In this document: piece by piece, positions 44,765 through 55,255 of the stretch
Layout of the letters: every line of letters begins with the position of its first letter
How positions within the stretch are numbered: position 1 is the stretch's first letter
Assembly: GCA_013176395.1 (NCBI GenBank)
Contig: JABMLP010000018.1
Span: 992,001-1,056,000 of the forward strand
Reading direction: 5' to 3'
Source: Venturia oleaginea
Lineage: Eukaryota > Ascomycota > Dothideomycetes > Venturiales > Venturiaceae
Length of the DNA: 64,000 bases
Translations under genes and position numbers: made by a program
The notes under the pieces: generated by a model
The model's input: the letters and a program-made list of their open reading frames with translations, nothing else
Database searches by the model: none
What the model was told of the DNA's origin: nothing

Positions 44765-45130
44765 TCGCTTATTCTGTCACAGTCAGCGACAATCCACACA
44801 ATATCTCTCAAGGGCAGTCCAGCAGCCATCACATCTACTCAGACCAAACCACGAACAACCTTGCTTACCCTTCCACGCGAACTTCGTCAGCTCATCCTCG
44901 TCCAGTCTCTCGATAGCAGTTTTGCTGCCAACAATTCAGCTTGTACGCTAGCTTATTACATCAAACGACCATGCACTCATTGAAAGAAAATCAAGGCCTG
45001 GCTCATCGTTCTCGAGGCTGTCCATGTCGACATATTGAACGATGTCCGACATATGGGGAGGCAGTGGAGGAAGGCTCACACAGTATTATGGAATTGGAAA
45101 GAAGATTCGGGGAGAGCTGACTTCTGCTGA
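44765..45130 (+). pseudogene. LPxE[LI]RQ-family copy with internal TGA
   Basis: The frame is open from 44765 and reads TSTQTKPRTTLLTLPRELRQ, LILVQSLDSSFAANNSA, YYIKRPCTH, then TGA at 44981-44983, then KKIKAWLIVLEAVHVDILND, VRHMGRQWRK and a stop at 45128-45130. Both halves align with the intact copy at 43672 (CDHEARLEAW against CTH-stop-KKIKAW). No ATG occurs in this frame before the motif, so an upstream exon is either missing or unrecognised. The stop does not align with an Arg here. Confidence 0.55.
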
Positions 45131-45761
45131 TTAGGAGGATTATCTTATTAAATTGTACAGTGAATAGCTGGCTGATGAGACCATCGAGATGGGGAGGTGA
45201 TAGCTCGTGAGACCTGGTAATCATGGTCTTGATTCTGAGCTGTCCTAATGCTGTGGGCGTCAATCAGTTTCATGGAGAGAATTGGGAGACCCGTATCGAA
45301 CAAATCACTTACCGTGAGGCCTTTTGCTCAAGATTTCCCACCTGACATCAGTCCCAATATAGAGTCTAGAATGTAGTAACGTAGACATACTAAGCAACAA
45401 ATCAGCCCTGGGAAGTTCAGACGTGTCATCGCGACATCTAACAGTCTGTTATAATCTTGGCGACCTAACACATCCATCTAGGCTAGATACAATGGCCTAT
45501 CATGAAGTCGTTTGCGCTTGACGACGTTGATCGGACCATACGAATTTCCGTGGTTGGTGGGTTCCGCGAAAAGGACTGAGAGGAGTACTTTAGGAATCAG
45601 AAGGAGAAGCGAGAGGCCCAATAGATGCATACCGAGAAAACCCATGGTCGTGGCACGGAAACTGGGCAAAGATTCTTCAACCCTGAATTCAAGAATCGAA
45701 AGAAACTTACCCGGCCACTATTCACCTCTATTCTCACTACTTCCTTCTCATAAAACAAATT
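45131..45761. other. Intergenic, promoter of next family member
   Basis: About 630 bp without a supported gene. Minus-strand frames at 45478-45851 are featureless. Confidence 0.4.
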
Positions 45762-46169
45762 ATGATTCCATCTACCAAACTCACTACCAACAAGTCCAAG
45801 TAAGTATCCTTCGACTTGCTTGACCAACCATATAAATAACCTCACAGCCATCCAACAATGAATCCTCTCAACCCTCCAACAAGCAGCACCACCTCCCCAG
45901 CAACCACCAAAACAACCTCCTTCGCCCTTCCACGCGAGCTCCGCCAGTCCATCCTTCTCTCGTCCTACGACAACCCATCAGCAGCCTACCGAAGCGATAT
46001 TCATAATCTCTTGTACATAATCGACGGCAAACTCAAAGATGACATGATGACAAATTGGACCACAGCGTTGAAGCAAGTCGAAGCCAGACTCTCCGATGAT
46101 GTAGAATATGCCAAGACCAAATGGGCGAAGCATATGGGGCGGAGCTTGCGATCTGAGGGGCGGAAGTGA
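45762..46169 (+). CDS. LPxE[LI]RQ-family short protein, two exons
   Basis: Exon 1 (45762-45799) and exon 2 (45848-46169) are joined across a 48-nt intron (GTAAGT, branch CTTGAC, CACAG acceptor) to give 119 residues. The joined start is MIPSTKLTTNKSNHPTMNPL; translation from the second Met inside exon 2 is possible. Family marks are SFALPRELRQSILLSSYD, then WTTALKQVEARLSDDVEYAK and TKWAKHMG. The middle loop is shorter than in the 43.7-kb copy. No targeting signal is seen. It precedes RER1, which is on the opposite strand, tail to tail. Confidence 0.7.
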
Positions 46170-46740
46170 AAGAAGCAAAGAAGAGAAGCAATGGAAAGAG
46201 TGTGACGTGGGAGTCGCTGCTAGGCCTCTAGGCTTCCATAGACATATTTGGCCATACATTCCCGGACCCTGGGAGATTTCATCCTGGCGGAGGCGGAGAA
46301 GGGACGGTGAAATGATTTAGTAGATGAAACCACGGCGCGCGGCAGGAAACCGGTTGACATGAAATGCTGCGCCCATGGTTTCCCAGGCCCCATACTTGGA
46401 TTTAGTCTATCTCGGTGCCTATATCAATCAATACACCTCTACACTCATCCATTACCACATCTATACATCCCTCGTCTTAAGCGCTCATCTCCAGAAGAAG
46501 AAAAGACAGCCGTCTAGTCGTACAAAGATGCAGTATACAACGCCTGATGTAGCTGTTGCGCTCCAAAATCGCGAGGCACTGTGCCAAATCCCGGTTATCC
46601 AGCCCATCCCAGCGTTGAGTTGTGATTATTTAGATGAAGAAAGCGAAGCCTCTGGTTCTGCAAATGAGAAAGTATAAGCGTCTCCACAGATTGTCTGGCG
46701 AGTTGGAAGTTCCACACAGAACGACTGGAAGAGTGAGGCT
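46170..46740. other. Intergenic, possible 49-residue ORF
   Basis: A short frame at 46528-46677 (MQYTTPDVAVALQNREALCQ start, acidic end) follows an ACAAAG leader and could be a small gene, but there is no family evidence. The rest is the 3' flank of RER1. Confidence 0.3.
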
Positions 46741-47474
46741 TTATTTACCGGAGTACTTTGTTTTGCCGACTGTGAAAGGCACGTAGCGGTACTTGATCAT
46801 GTGTTGGATTTGTCTCCGCACTGTGTAAACCTCTTAGTTTTTGCTCGTTGTGAAAGTGAGGATATAACAAACTTGTCAATGCGAACAAGATCAACCAGTA
46901 GATGACCAAGACCGGCCAGAATACCGGCAGATCGAACATGTTGAACCAAGAGCAAATGAAGCCAATGGAGATGGCCTTTGTCGCTGAGTACCAGAACTTG
47001 AATTCAGGTAGTCGCCTGACGAAAGGTCGGAACTCGTCGTCCTGTTTTGTTGGAAGGCCTCCTGCGTTGCCATCCTCCATGCCCTCATCTTGCTCAATGG
47101 ATGGATCGAATTTCGGCGATATGAAGGCGAGGAAGAGATTGAGGAGATAGATGCCCAGCGAGTATGCGACTATCCCATAACATTAGCCTTGCTGTCTGTC
47201 TTGGAGAATGCCAGTTCGCATACCAATGTACCACCCCTGAGCCAGCAATATCCTTAGGAAGAAGAAGAAGAACAGCACGCCCGTGGCTATCCATCGGTAC
47301 TTGACGTGCGGTGTCGCTTTATCGAGGTATGCTTGGTAGACCTAAGCAGAAGGTGAATCGTTAGTCTGATGCGATGGAGCACCTGTTTCAAAGAATGCAA
47401 CCTACGCGTCCTAATCTCGTCGTCTCAGCAGAGACAGCGGCAAAGGGAGTATCGGCGGGTTCTGGGGCGTCCAT
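46741..47474 (-). CDS. RER1: ER retention receptor Rer1
   Basis: Four exons (47474-47406, 47341-47224, 47169-46873, 46820-46741) encode 187 residues, matching the family length. The start is [20 protein letters not shown]; exon 2 gives [20 protein letters not shown] and LLAQGWYI; exon 3 gives [40 protein letters not shown]; exon 4 ends [17 protein letters not shown] and KYSGK. Four membrane segments are expected. Rer1 sits in the cis-Golgi and returns escaped ER membrane proteins by COPI vesicles through recognition of their membrane spans. All splice junctions have GT-AG ends. A housekeeping gene lying inside the LPxE-family region. Confidence 0.95.
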
Positions 47475-48000
47475 GATGGATGACTGGCGTTTGTGGAGGA
47501 GAGTCAGAGGAACTGGGGAGGTTCCAGAGAAAGTCGTGCGCCTGGTCTTCGTAATCGTTTCCTTGGAATCGAACCAGCTTTTGATAGACGCGTGAGTGTT
47601 GGTGAAGTATCCAGCGACGGGACCAGTGTGCGTGGGAGATGCTGGGGGTTTTGCTGGGTGGTGGTGCGTTTATATGCCGAATTGCTGTCTGGCCTTTTGG
47701 CGTAGCTCATCCTTTCACTTCAAGCCCTGAACGCCTCCTATCACATTTCATCACGTGTCCTGGAGAAAGAAGTGGTTGAAATCAGAATCATCTATTTTCT
47801 CTTTTATTTCCGAGGCAGTTGGACGCTATTTGTCTATTCAAAAAGACCGAGTATTTGCCCCGTTGCAAATGTTGTCTTTGGTAGACACGCAGGCTATCAA
47901 CGGTTGAAGAGTAGCCGAGAAGCTCTCACAAGCTTCCAAAACATACTTAAACGTCAGTTTATTAAAACAATCCCATCTGTTCATAGATCCCACCTTCAGA
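47475..48000. promoter_or_regulatory. Divergent promoter region RER1 / enoyl-CoA hydratase
   Basis: 526 bp between two divergent start codons. No TATA box or other element could be assigned. Confidence 0.4.
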
Positions 48001-49014
48001 ATGCTCAATCCGCGGTCCTGGAGGCCAATTGCCTCAAAAGTCATCTCTCACACTTCTCCCCTCCCGAGAGTAACTCGCGTTTCCTACTCCACCGAGCTCC
48101 CCGCGTATGAATTCATCAAGGTCTCGACGCCAAAACCTGGAGTCGGACTTAGTAAGCCCTCACTTTTACAATTCTACAATTTCTCGAGACTTCTCTTTCC
48201 TGACTGTGATCTTGGATCTGACATACTTTCCTTGTAGTAACCCTCCATCGACCCAAAGCCCTCAACGCTCTGTGCACTCCCCTCTTCCTCGAACTCAACG
48301 ATGCCCTTCGCAAACTCGATGCCTCCACAGACACTGGTGCTATCGTACTGACAGGTTCCGACCGTGCCTTCGCCGCCGGGGCAGACATTAAAGAAATGAA
48401 AGATCTCACCTTCTCAAAAGCCTACTCAGAGGACTTCATAGAAATGTGGTCTCTCATGACCTCCCAGATCAAAAAGCCCGTCATCAGCGCTGTGAATGGA
48501 TATGCACTGGGCGGTGGATGCGAACTCGCTATGATGGCTGATGTTCTGTATACCTCAAAGGGAGCAACGTTCGGGCAACCGGAGATTAAGCTGGGGACGA
48601 TTCCAGGAGCCGGTGGAAGCCAGAGGCTGACCAAGGCGATTGGGAAAGCCAGGGCTATGGAGCTAATCTTGACTGGGGACAACTTCAGTGGTGCGCAAGC
48701 TGGAGAGTGGGGTTTGGCTGCGAAAGTATTCGAGACGCCAGCTGAGTGTCTCGATGGGGCCATTGGAGCTGCCGAGAAGATCGCAAGTTATAGCCGCGTG
48801 GCCGTGAAGGCAGGCAAAGAGGTCGTGAACAAGAGCCAGGATCTGGGCATCAAGGAAGGTGTCGAGTTTGAGAGGAGGGTATTCCACAGCTTGTTTGGCA
48901 GCAAGGATCAGAAGATCGGTATGTTGTGGTTGTTGAGCGGATTGCCATGTACTAATCTGCTTAGGAATGACCGCCTTTGCCGAAAAGAAGAAGGCAGAGT
49001 GGTCCCACGAGTAG
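48001..49014 (+). CDS. Mitochondrial enoyl-CoA hydratase
   Basis: Three exons (48001-48151, 48238-48918, 48965-49014) encode 293 residues. The N-terminus (MLNPRSWRPIASKVISHTSP, with R, S, T and no acid) is a mitochondrial presequence ending near YSTEL. The crotonase fold is shown by GLITLHRPKALNAL, DRAFAAGADIKEM (oxyanion-hole Ala-Gly), GYALGGGCELAMMADV and FGQPEIKLGTIPGAGG, which together supply both catalytic Glu residues (in CELAM and QPEI). The C-terminus is FAEKKKAEWSHE. The enzyme hydrates trans-2-enoyl-CoA in mitochondrial beta-oxidation and branched amino-acid breakdown. ECHS1-like by length and motif. Introns are 86 and 46 nt, with GTAAGC and GTATGT donors. Confidence 0.95.
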
Positions 49015-50547
49015 ATGTAAAAGAAGAAAATGCAAACCTGTCACAATATCAACGATCGATTTTGCGCATCCGGATCCCAGAACACCTAGGCATATCTTAA
49101 ATGCTACAAACTCGAGTATTCAAACGTCGTATGTTCGAGATTGCCGCATTTGAAGTATGCTTAGGTGTTCTTAGATCCCATGTGTGCAATCTCACCATTA
49201 TGACGACCTTCGGAGTTGCTCTAAACTTTGAGTAAGTTATGTTCGCTGATTTTACTCGCTTACCTATGGAGATCCATCTGGTTTATTTAGTCAACTTTGT
49301 GACGGAATAATTAATTCTCGTGCGCATAGGCTCCAGGAAATAGGCGTGTTTGCCTCTGTTTACACTTAGAAGAGGTGTTCTGCTATCCATTCGTACCGGT
49401 TCCGATGGTGCGAACAACGTCGGAGTATCCGCTCTTTCTCCATGGCGCATCATCGAGCAGAGTCAATTCCAATCCACCTTGTTCTCGTCTTCATGTGGAT
49501 GCTTGACATTGTGGAATAACCGAACAATCTTCGCCGGCAACGGAACTTCTAGGCCTTTGCCGCCCTCGTCCTGCGTGCTGTTCTATCCAAGCTCTCTCCG
49601 CGTACTCGATTTCATCAATCCAACGCCTTTCGGCAGACTTCAGGGTGTTGGTTCATTCTTCGATCGCTGGGAAGTTTGAGCAAGGATCCTTGGTTCCTAT
49701 ACTCGTATCCTAGCTGTATATCGCGCGGCGGCCTTGGGCATCATAGGAGCGGTAAAGAATTGATCAAATGAGCTCGACGGAGCTCGTGTGGGAGCGTGAA
49801 GAGGTTGGGAAGTTTGATGGGATTTCGGGTGCGGTTGTTACGGTAGTTGCAGTGGGTGATGGAGCGACGGGCTTGTCGTGATCGTGGTGCCTTTTTGTGA
49901 CCCATGGCGATTTTGGGCATCTGTTGTTGTCAGTATGGCGAGGAAGAAGAAAGATTGAAATGATAGACTAAAGAGCAGGAAGAGTTGTGCTGTGTCTTAT
50001 GACTTTGTGCGTTAAAAACCTTTCTTGACATGGACAATGAGTGATTGAGGCACGGGAAAGGTAAGTGAGTACAATGCCATAGTCAATGACCACACCTAAT
50101 AATTAGACTGCACCGACCTAGTTCGATGCGACTGAACTTGAAGCGGCCTTTCATATCGTCATTATGAAGACTCAGCAACTAAATGCACGGTACTGGATAG
50201 CACATTCCGATGGCCAGCAAGTTTGAGTGATAGTTTCTCTCAGGCAAAAGTGGAACCACCATGTTAGTTGGATTACTTCAATTCATGGTAACCAGTTTGT
50301 CGCTCGTTGAATTCTACCGAATAGTGAAGCTTCCTCCCTGATCAAAATAACTCCTGAGAGTTGACCCGATCTTCCACAACCCCCGCAACTGACCGGAAAG
50401 AACTGAAGGCACAAGGTAATGCCTGCTAGAACGCCCTTTATTTTTCGCCAAAATATTTGCCATTACCAATGCGCAATTTCACCCAAGCTAACTTCAGCTT
50501 ATAGTCTAAACCAAAATCTCCCAGGTTGAATGGTCAATAAAGCAGTA
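49015..50547. other. Intergenic
   Basis: 1.5 kb with no supported gene. A 109-codon plus frame at 49350-49679 starts with a good ATG (MPLFTLRRGVLLSIRTGSDG) but has no recognisable domain and no paralogue in the window. Confidence 0.4.
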
Positions 50548-50997
50548 TCAAATGAAGACAAGGTCGACCTCGCTGAAGAAATGGAAGCCATCTATGCCAT
50601 CTATGGTTGTAGGTTGTAGTCCCGCGAGAAATCGCTCGAGCTCCTGATGTTGAGCCTGTCTCTCCTTCTGATGCATTTTTTTCCATGCTTGGGCTGCCCA
50701 TTCGATATCTGCGCGGAGAGCTTCATCTATTTTGACGAGGTTGGTGGTCCAGCTATCTATGACTGCATTTTGTCCTTTGCAGAAGCAGTCTGGAGTTGCG
50801 TCTGACCAGCATCGTGAGTTGGGGTCGGCTTCGTTGAGAGAGGAAATAAGGAATATTGATTGGCGGATTTCTTTTGGGAGGGAGCGGATGGTTACTTGGT
50901 ATTTTCGGTGGGTGATGGATCGGCGGGCTTGTCGAGTTTGTGGTCTAGGCTTTGGTTTTGCCTTGGGCTCCGGGTGAGGTTTTTGTAGGTAAGTCAT
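50548..50997 (-). CDS. LPxE[LI]RQ-family short protein
   Basis: A single exon of 149 residues starting at ATG 50997 (MTYLQKPHPEPKAKPKPRPQ), the first ATG in the open frame. The N-terminal 30 residues are basic and proline-rich, then YQVTIRSLPKEIRQSIFLIS carries the family motif, followed by a Cys-containing loop (PDCFCKGQ), IDSWTTNLVKIDEALRADIE and AAQAWKKMHQKE, and a tail of about 45 residues not present in the other copies. On the opposite strand to the copies at 40-46 kb. A nuclear-localisation-like basic stretch (KAKPKPRPQTRQARR) is visible, but its role is not known. Confidence 0.65.
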   Translation of the reverse strand: MTYLQKPHPEPKAKPKPRPQTRQARRSITHRKYQVTIRSLPKEIRQSIFLISSLNEADPNSRCWSDATPDCFCKGQNAVIDSWTTNLVKIDEALRADIEWAAQAWKKMHQKERQAQHQELERFLAGLQPTTIDGIDGFHFFSEVDLVFI

Positions 50998-51318
50998 TAT
51001 TGCTATCGCTGATTTTTGCAATGAAGAGCAAGAGAAGAAAGAAGCAGTGGACTTTGGTGTAGAAATTCTGTCGAGTGTTCATGCTCGGGTGTTGCAGCTT
51101 AAGGTGGAAATGATGTATGGGGACAGACATGCGAGCAATTTGGATTTCGTCATCGTTGTTCCTTTTCGAACATGCAGTCCCTCTCTTATCTACTCACATA
51201 ACACCCCTCAAAAACCTTCTATCATGCATATACCAATCCAATCCCCCTTAGGCCTTCAGTCTGATATGGTGTCGTCCCGTAAGAACAATGAGTCCGACGC
51301 TTATTCCTATCCGTACCA

Positions 51319-51687
51319 TCACCTCCTGAAAAATTCTTGATACATCTCCTCGGGATATTTTTGGAGCAACTTTCCGAGCATCTCTTCACGATGCTTTTCG
51401 CGCATCTCCACTCGATGTTTTTCGCACATCTCGCTAAACTTGATGTTGACATATTTGACATTTTCAATAAGTCGTCGATCTACCATTCTCAATATGATAC
51501 CCCATTTGGTCACTGATCTCCTGTGAAGTCTCCATTCCTCATTGACATCGATTAGCCCATCATCGCTGAGGTCGGGCTTGTCTCCGAAGGATAGGTAGAG
51601 GGTTGATTGTCGGATCTCGCCAGGTAGCAAGAGGAATGTCGTTCTTTTCGGCTGCGGTCTAGAGGCATCGTGGTATCTACTACCATT
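51319..51687 (-). CDS. LPxE[LI]RQ-family short protein, 5' end unresolved
   Basis: The open frame begins below a TAA at 51690 and reads RPQPKRTTFLLLPGEIRQST, LYLSFGDKPDLSDDG, then a WGIILRMVDRRLIENVKYVN segment and a C-terminal coiled stretch rich in E, K, M and H (MCEKHRVEMREKHREEML) that repeats EKHR-EM. No ATG lies between the stop and the motif, so a short upstream exon is needed; an acceptor at about 51677 (branch CTCTAAC, GTAG) is a candidate. The C-terminal half differs from the other members. The family relation rests on TTFLLLPGEIRQS and the WGIIL..VDRRLIENVKY part. Confidence 0.55.
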   Translation of the reverse strand, partial: NGSRYHDASRPQPKRTTFLLLPGEIRQSTLYLSFGDKPDLSDDGLIDVNEEWRLHRRSVTKWGIILRMVDRRLIENVKYVNIKFSEMCEKHRVEMREKHREEMLGKLLQKYPEEMYQEFFRR

Positions 51688-53169
51688 TTATATGGTATGT
51701 TAGAGACTGATTATGGGAAGATTGATCAGCAATTATACCTGGCCTGTCCACAAATTGAGATTGTGGCTGTTCTTGTTGTAGTTGTTCTTATTGTTGTTTT
51801 TTGTCCGCAAAATGACGTTGAGGTGTTTGTCTAGGTATGAGCAAAGTCGGGTCATTCTTGGTAGCAGTCATCAATGCATAGCCGCAGGGTGAAGACGTTT
51901 TAAACCGTCATCTTCTGCAAATTTCGCTTTGCCGTAGATGCACCCCCGCTCCAAGTCCCCGCTCTTATTCCTAGCCTATACCCCCGCTTATACCCCCTAC
52001 TCTTACCTTCTCTCCCCGCTCTTACCTCCCCTCCCCGCTCTTATCACCCCTCACCCCGCTCACCCCTTCTTATCAGGCCTAAACTCTACAACCGTAAAAT
52101 TTCAAGTCAGTTTTAAACGTAATATCTTGACTAGTATCTAACAAATTAAGCCGAATTCTTTTTGTGCTAAAGAATAGCTAGCATATACTATCTAACGGGT
52201 TAACTAAGCGTAGAAAAACGGAACAGAAACACCCCACCCCGCGGCTATGTGGTTATGCTTCGGGTAACATGTGAGGTGAAAAGGTCAGTCTGGTCTTAGT
52301 CCTTCCCTCCAAGTTTTTAGCCTGCCGACCATGGAAATCATGTCTTTGGATACAGTCCCTCAATGGAGATCAATATCGATAAATTTCCGCCGAATCGAGT
52401 TTGTATGTCTCCAGAAACTTATCGAACTCGTTCCCAGATTGGGTATGTTGCAGAGCTTTTAGTTATTGGAGGCAAGAACATGATTTGAACGGCCCGCGTA
52501 CATCACGGCAGTCAGGAAATGCTCTCGATCTTGACGTAATTTCATTCCTCTGGAGGTTACCACAAACAACTTCTCGGAGGTCTTCGAAAGAGATTGGAAA
52601 AGAATCGTCGTTGTCTACATCTGCGAGCTGCGCTGCAGTTGGCTTCTTGGAATCTGATAGAGAGAGATGTAGAGGGAACCTTGATGAGCGGCTTCGTCTA
52701 TACTATATACACCCGAGAACGAGATTCGCAACTGGGTCGTAGGAGCGGTCCAATTCTATTAAGATCTTCTGGTAAGCTTTAATCAACCATCTTCATCATT
52801 TTCTGGCGTGGTTGGCCTGATGGAGATCTGGTATTTAAGCGAGATGGACAGGGTGAAGGGTTACCGCCTTGCCCTACCCGCCGCTCGCCGCGCCTTGTGA
52901 GGCGGAGTGTTTCGAGGTCCCCTGTTTTTCTGTTGATAGTAGTTTACGAGGAGGGATTTCAAGGTCGGTTACCATGTGAACATAAAGCTGAGACTATAAC
53001 ATGCAAATGTGTAGACCATGGAGAAGACGATGAAGATGAATAGTTGAATGATATCAATGTGATCTATGAACTTTAGATTGAACCAGCGCCTATCTTCATA
53101 ACCACGCTAGCGCTCATCAAGAGCCTCTTCCCCATAAGAAACGACAAAAGGAAATAGAGGCGACATGTT
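51688..53169. other. Non-coding, with polypyrimidine block and faint coding signal
   Basis: Contains the pyrimidine-rich repeat at 51941-52073. Plus frames at 52401-52782 contain fragments (TLMSGFVYTIYTRERDSQ) but are broken by stops and lack family evidence. Confidence 0.4.
51941..52073 (+). repeat. Pyrimidine-rich block with CCCCGCT repeats
   Basis: About 130 bp almost free of G on the plus strand, apart from the G in six irregularly spaced CCCCGCT words (often CCCCGCTCTTA) and one AGG/AAG. Confidence 0.85.
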
Positions 53170-53730
53170 CTAATTGAAAGCAACCACCGATTTCGTAACT
53201 GCCTGGTTTACCTCCTTCTCATACCAGTTTGCCAATCCGTCCCGTTCTCCACCAGGCATCTTGCTAACAAGAGTGGAAGCGAAATTGGTGGCAGCGCTTG
53301 CCTGTTTCCTCACAACTTCTCCAATGGCCTGTCTTCCTCCATTGCCCACAATCAACGACTTCGCTCTGACCCATGAGTCGCTTGTTTTCCGGATCTGATC
53401 CAATAGATCCTTTGCTCGCAGGACTACCCCAGCTTTCTCGAGACGGTCGACCGCAGGCGCTGATGAGATCAATTGTGCGCCTTGGTTCAGGGCATCAACT
53501 GCACTTTGAGAGTCGTCACTGATTAATCGTTGTTGAATAGCGGTGTTGCGTGTGGGTGCGAAGTAGTAGCCGTCTATTGTTTTAGCAAGGTTGACGAGTG
53601 CTGATTGTGCGCGCGATATGGCTCTGTCGACGATTTTAGAATCCCTTGCGGCTATCTCGTTCGTTGTGGCAATTGGAGCGGCCAGTGACATGCTAGCTAA
53701 GCAAGCCAGGAGGGGGAGTGCGAAACGCAT
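53170..53730 (-). CDS. Small secreted alpha-helical protein
   Basis: A single exon of 186 residues. MRFALPLLACLASMSLAAPI is a signal peptide with a likely cleavage after SLA or AAP. The mature protein is nearly Cys-free and helical, with ALVNLAKTIDGYY, AVDALNQGAQLISSAPAVD and LLDQIRKTSDSWVRA segments and a C-terminal NQAVTKSVVAFN. The pattern of repeated amphipathic helices resembles the hydrophobic-surface-binding (HsbA) or cell-wall mannoprotein type, but I cannot confirm a family. It is likely extracellular or cell-wall associated. Kozak context and uninterrupted frame support it as a real gene. Confidence 0.7.
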   Translation of the reverse strand: MRFALPLLACLASMSLAAPIATTNEIAARDSKIVDRAISRAQSALVNLAKTIDGYYFAPTRNTAIQQRLISDDSQSAVDALNQGAQLISSAPAVDRLEKAGVVLRAKDLLDQIRKTSDSWVRAKSLIVGNGGRQAIGEVVRKQASAATNFASTLVSKMPGGERDGLANWYEKEVNQAVTKSVVAFN

Positions 53731-54106
53731 TTCAAGTTTGTGCGGATACGGATCGTTTGGATTGATGCTCGAGATGTGGGTTGTGAATGTTTATTGGTGA
53801 TAAGTTGAGATCTGGTTTGGTAAAGACTGCTGAGAAGACGGACTGATGTATTCTAGTGGTAGGATAAAAGAGCATGATAAGGAGGCAGGCTGCGAGAACT
53901 TATACCAAATACCAAGCACAAATCTCGAATTTTTTTACTTTGTTTCGCCGAGATTCTTGTGTCGATCCGTCAATCTTGTAAACAATCCCACTCCTTGGTT
54001 CTAATATTATCCCAATTAAGTCCACATGGCGGAGGCGTGAAATTTCTCTATCAAGACGTTGGTGGACCTTGAGACCCGATTAGGAATGTCTCGCGGAATG
54101 GTGATC
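53731..54106. other. Promoter region of the secreted protein gene
   Basis: No element beyond the start-proximal A/T-rich region is identified. Confidence 0.4.
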
Positions 54107-55255
54107 TTAGAGTTTACCTTGCCCTATATTTGGCAAAGGTACCAAGGCACTGTCTCTGTACGAGTTCACATCCGGCGTTCTTGAATCGAGGCACCCTCTG
54201 AGGAACAACTCGGCCGACTGCCCAACAATGGCTGTAATCTGCCAGGAAATCAATTCCTGAAAATGACTTCCACAACATCTGGCGAATGTTGACATTGAAT
54301 TTGAGGATGCAATCATTGACTGCTAGCGAGCTGCCGTGGTGGGTACAGAGCTTGAGGCCAAATTTTCACCAAGGGATTGACAGGCGCATACCCAGCATTC
54401 TATCCCTGATGAGGCTCGATTGTTTAGGCGAGGCGATGCCGAATCTAGATTAATGTTCCGAAATCGAGCAAGATTTTCCAAGAGCAGAACGCAGCCTTGG
54501 ACGGATACCTGGGTTTCCTCGTGCATGAACCATGGACACGGTCAAAGGTACCACCACAGTGGAGCTCTCGGCTGGTCGCAGGGCTCGCTCCAGGCGTCCC
54601 GCTCAAAATGGTAAGTCTAATAGCGGAAGGTCAGCTAAAAAATCTGGTGAGCCTCGGATCCGCCCCTACACGACGAAACGACGTGATTGGTATTTTGATC
54701 AATTGGCAGGGGCAACGAAATCCAAGTGTTTGAACTCTCCGAAGAATGGACCAAGAGGTCGACGAGGATCTGAGCGTCTCTTGTGTACGCTAGTAACGAG
54801 GGGAATATCCCCAGGGCTCTCTGACAGGTAATTTTGGAGATGATGCACTGGATCGGAGATTATTTACCAACGACTTCAAAGAGAGCGAGAACAATGAGCT
54901 AAGGGCAATAATAACCGTTTGAAGCGGCCATACAACCTGTTATGCTATCAAAACTGCGTGGTTGGCACTAGTTCGCCTCAAGCTCTTAAAGTGAGATCTG
55001 AGAGTAGGAGAGTCATTTGCCAGCATTCACATGGTAGACGTCTCTCGTGTATTTGTGAAGACAAGCCCTACACTAAGATCGCTCTTCGCTTATCGAGCAC
55101 GACGTTGTTCGAACGAATGGATCGACCTGATGCTTGACAGATCTTTGACAGCGTGTCTAAGCGAGAACGATGTAGCGGCCGAACTAAGGGACAAAGCTTC
55201 GAAATGGCAGGTGCTATGAACGGATCGGGTTCTGAGACTGCTCAGATGGAGCTCC
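54107..55255 (+). pseudogene. Broken coding region, unidentified
   Basis: Several plus-strand stretches read like protein but lie in different frames: SLYEFTSGVLESRHPLRNNS (about 54152), DFHNIWRMLTLNLRMQSLTA followed by ELPWWVQSLRPNFHQGIDRR (about 54260-54440), KIFQEQNAALDGYLGFLVHE followed by PWTRSKVPPQWSSRLVAGLA ending at a GTAAGT donor (54612), and SRVFVKTSPTLRSLFAYRAR through 55219. Joining them requires at least two frame changes. I do not recognise the family. It may be a decayed gene, or a real gene whose introns I have not placed. Confidence 0.3.

Noticed and set aside
49350..49679. 109-codon plus-strand ORF
   Set aside because: Has an ATG start but no domain, no paralogue and a composition compatible with chance.
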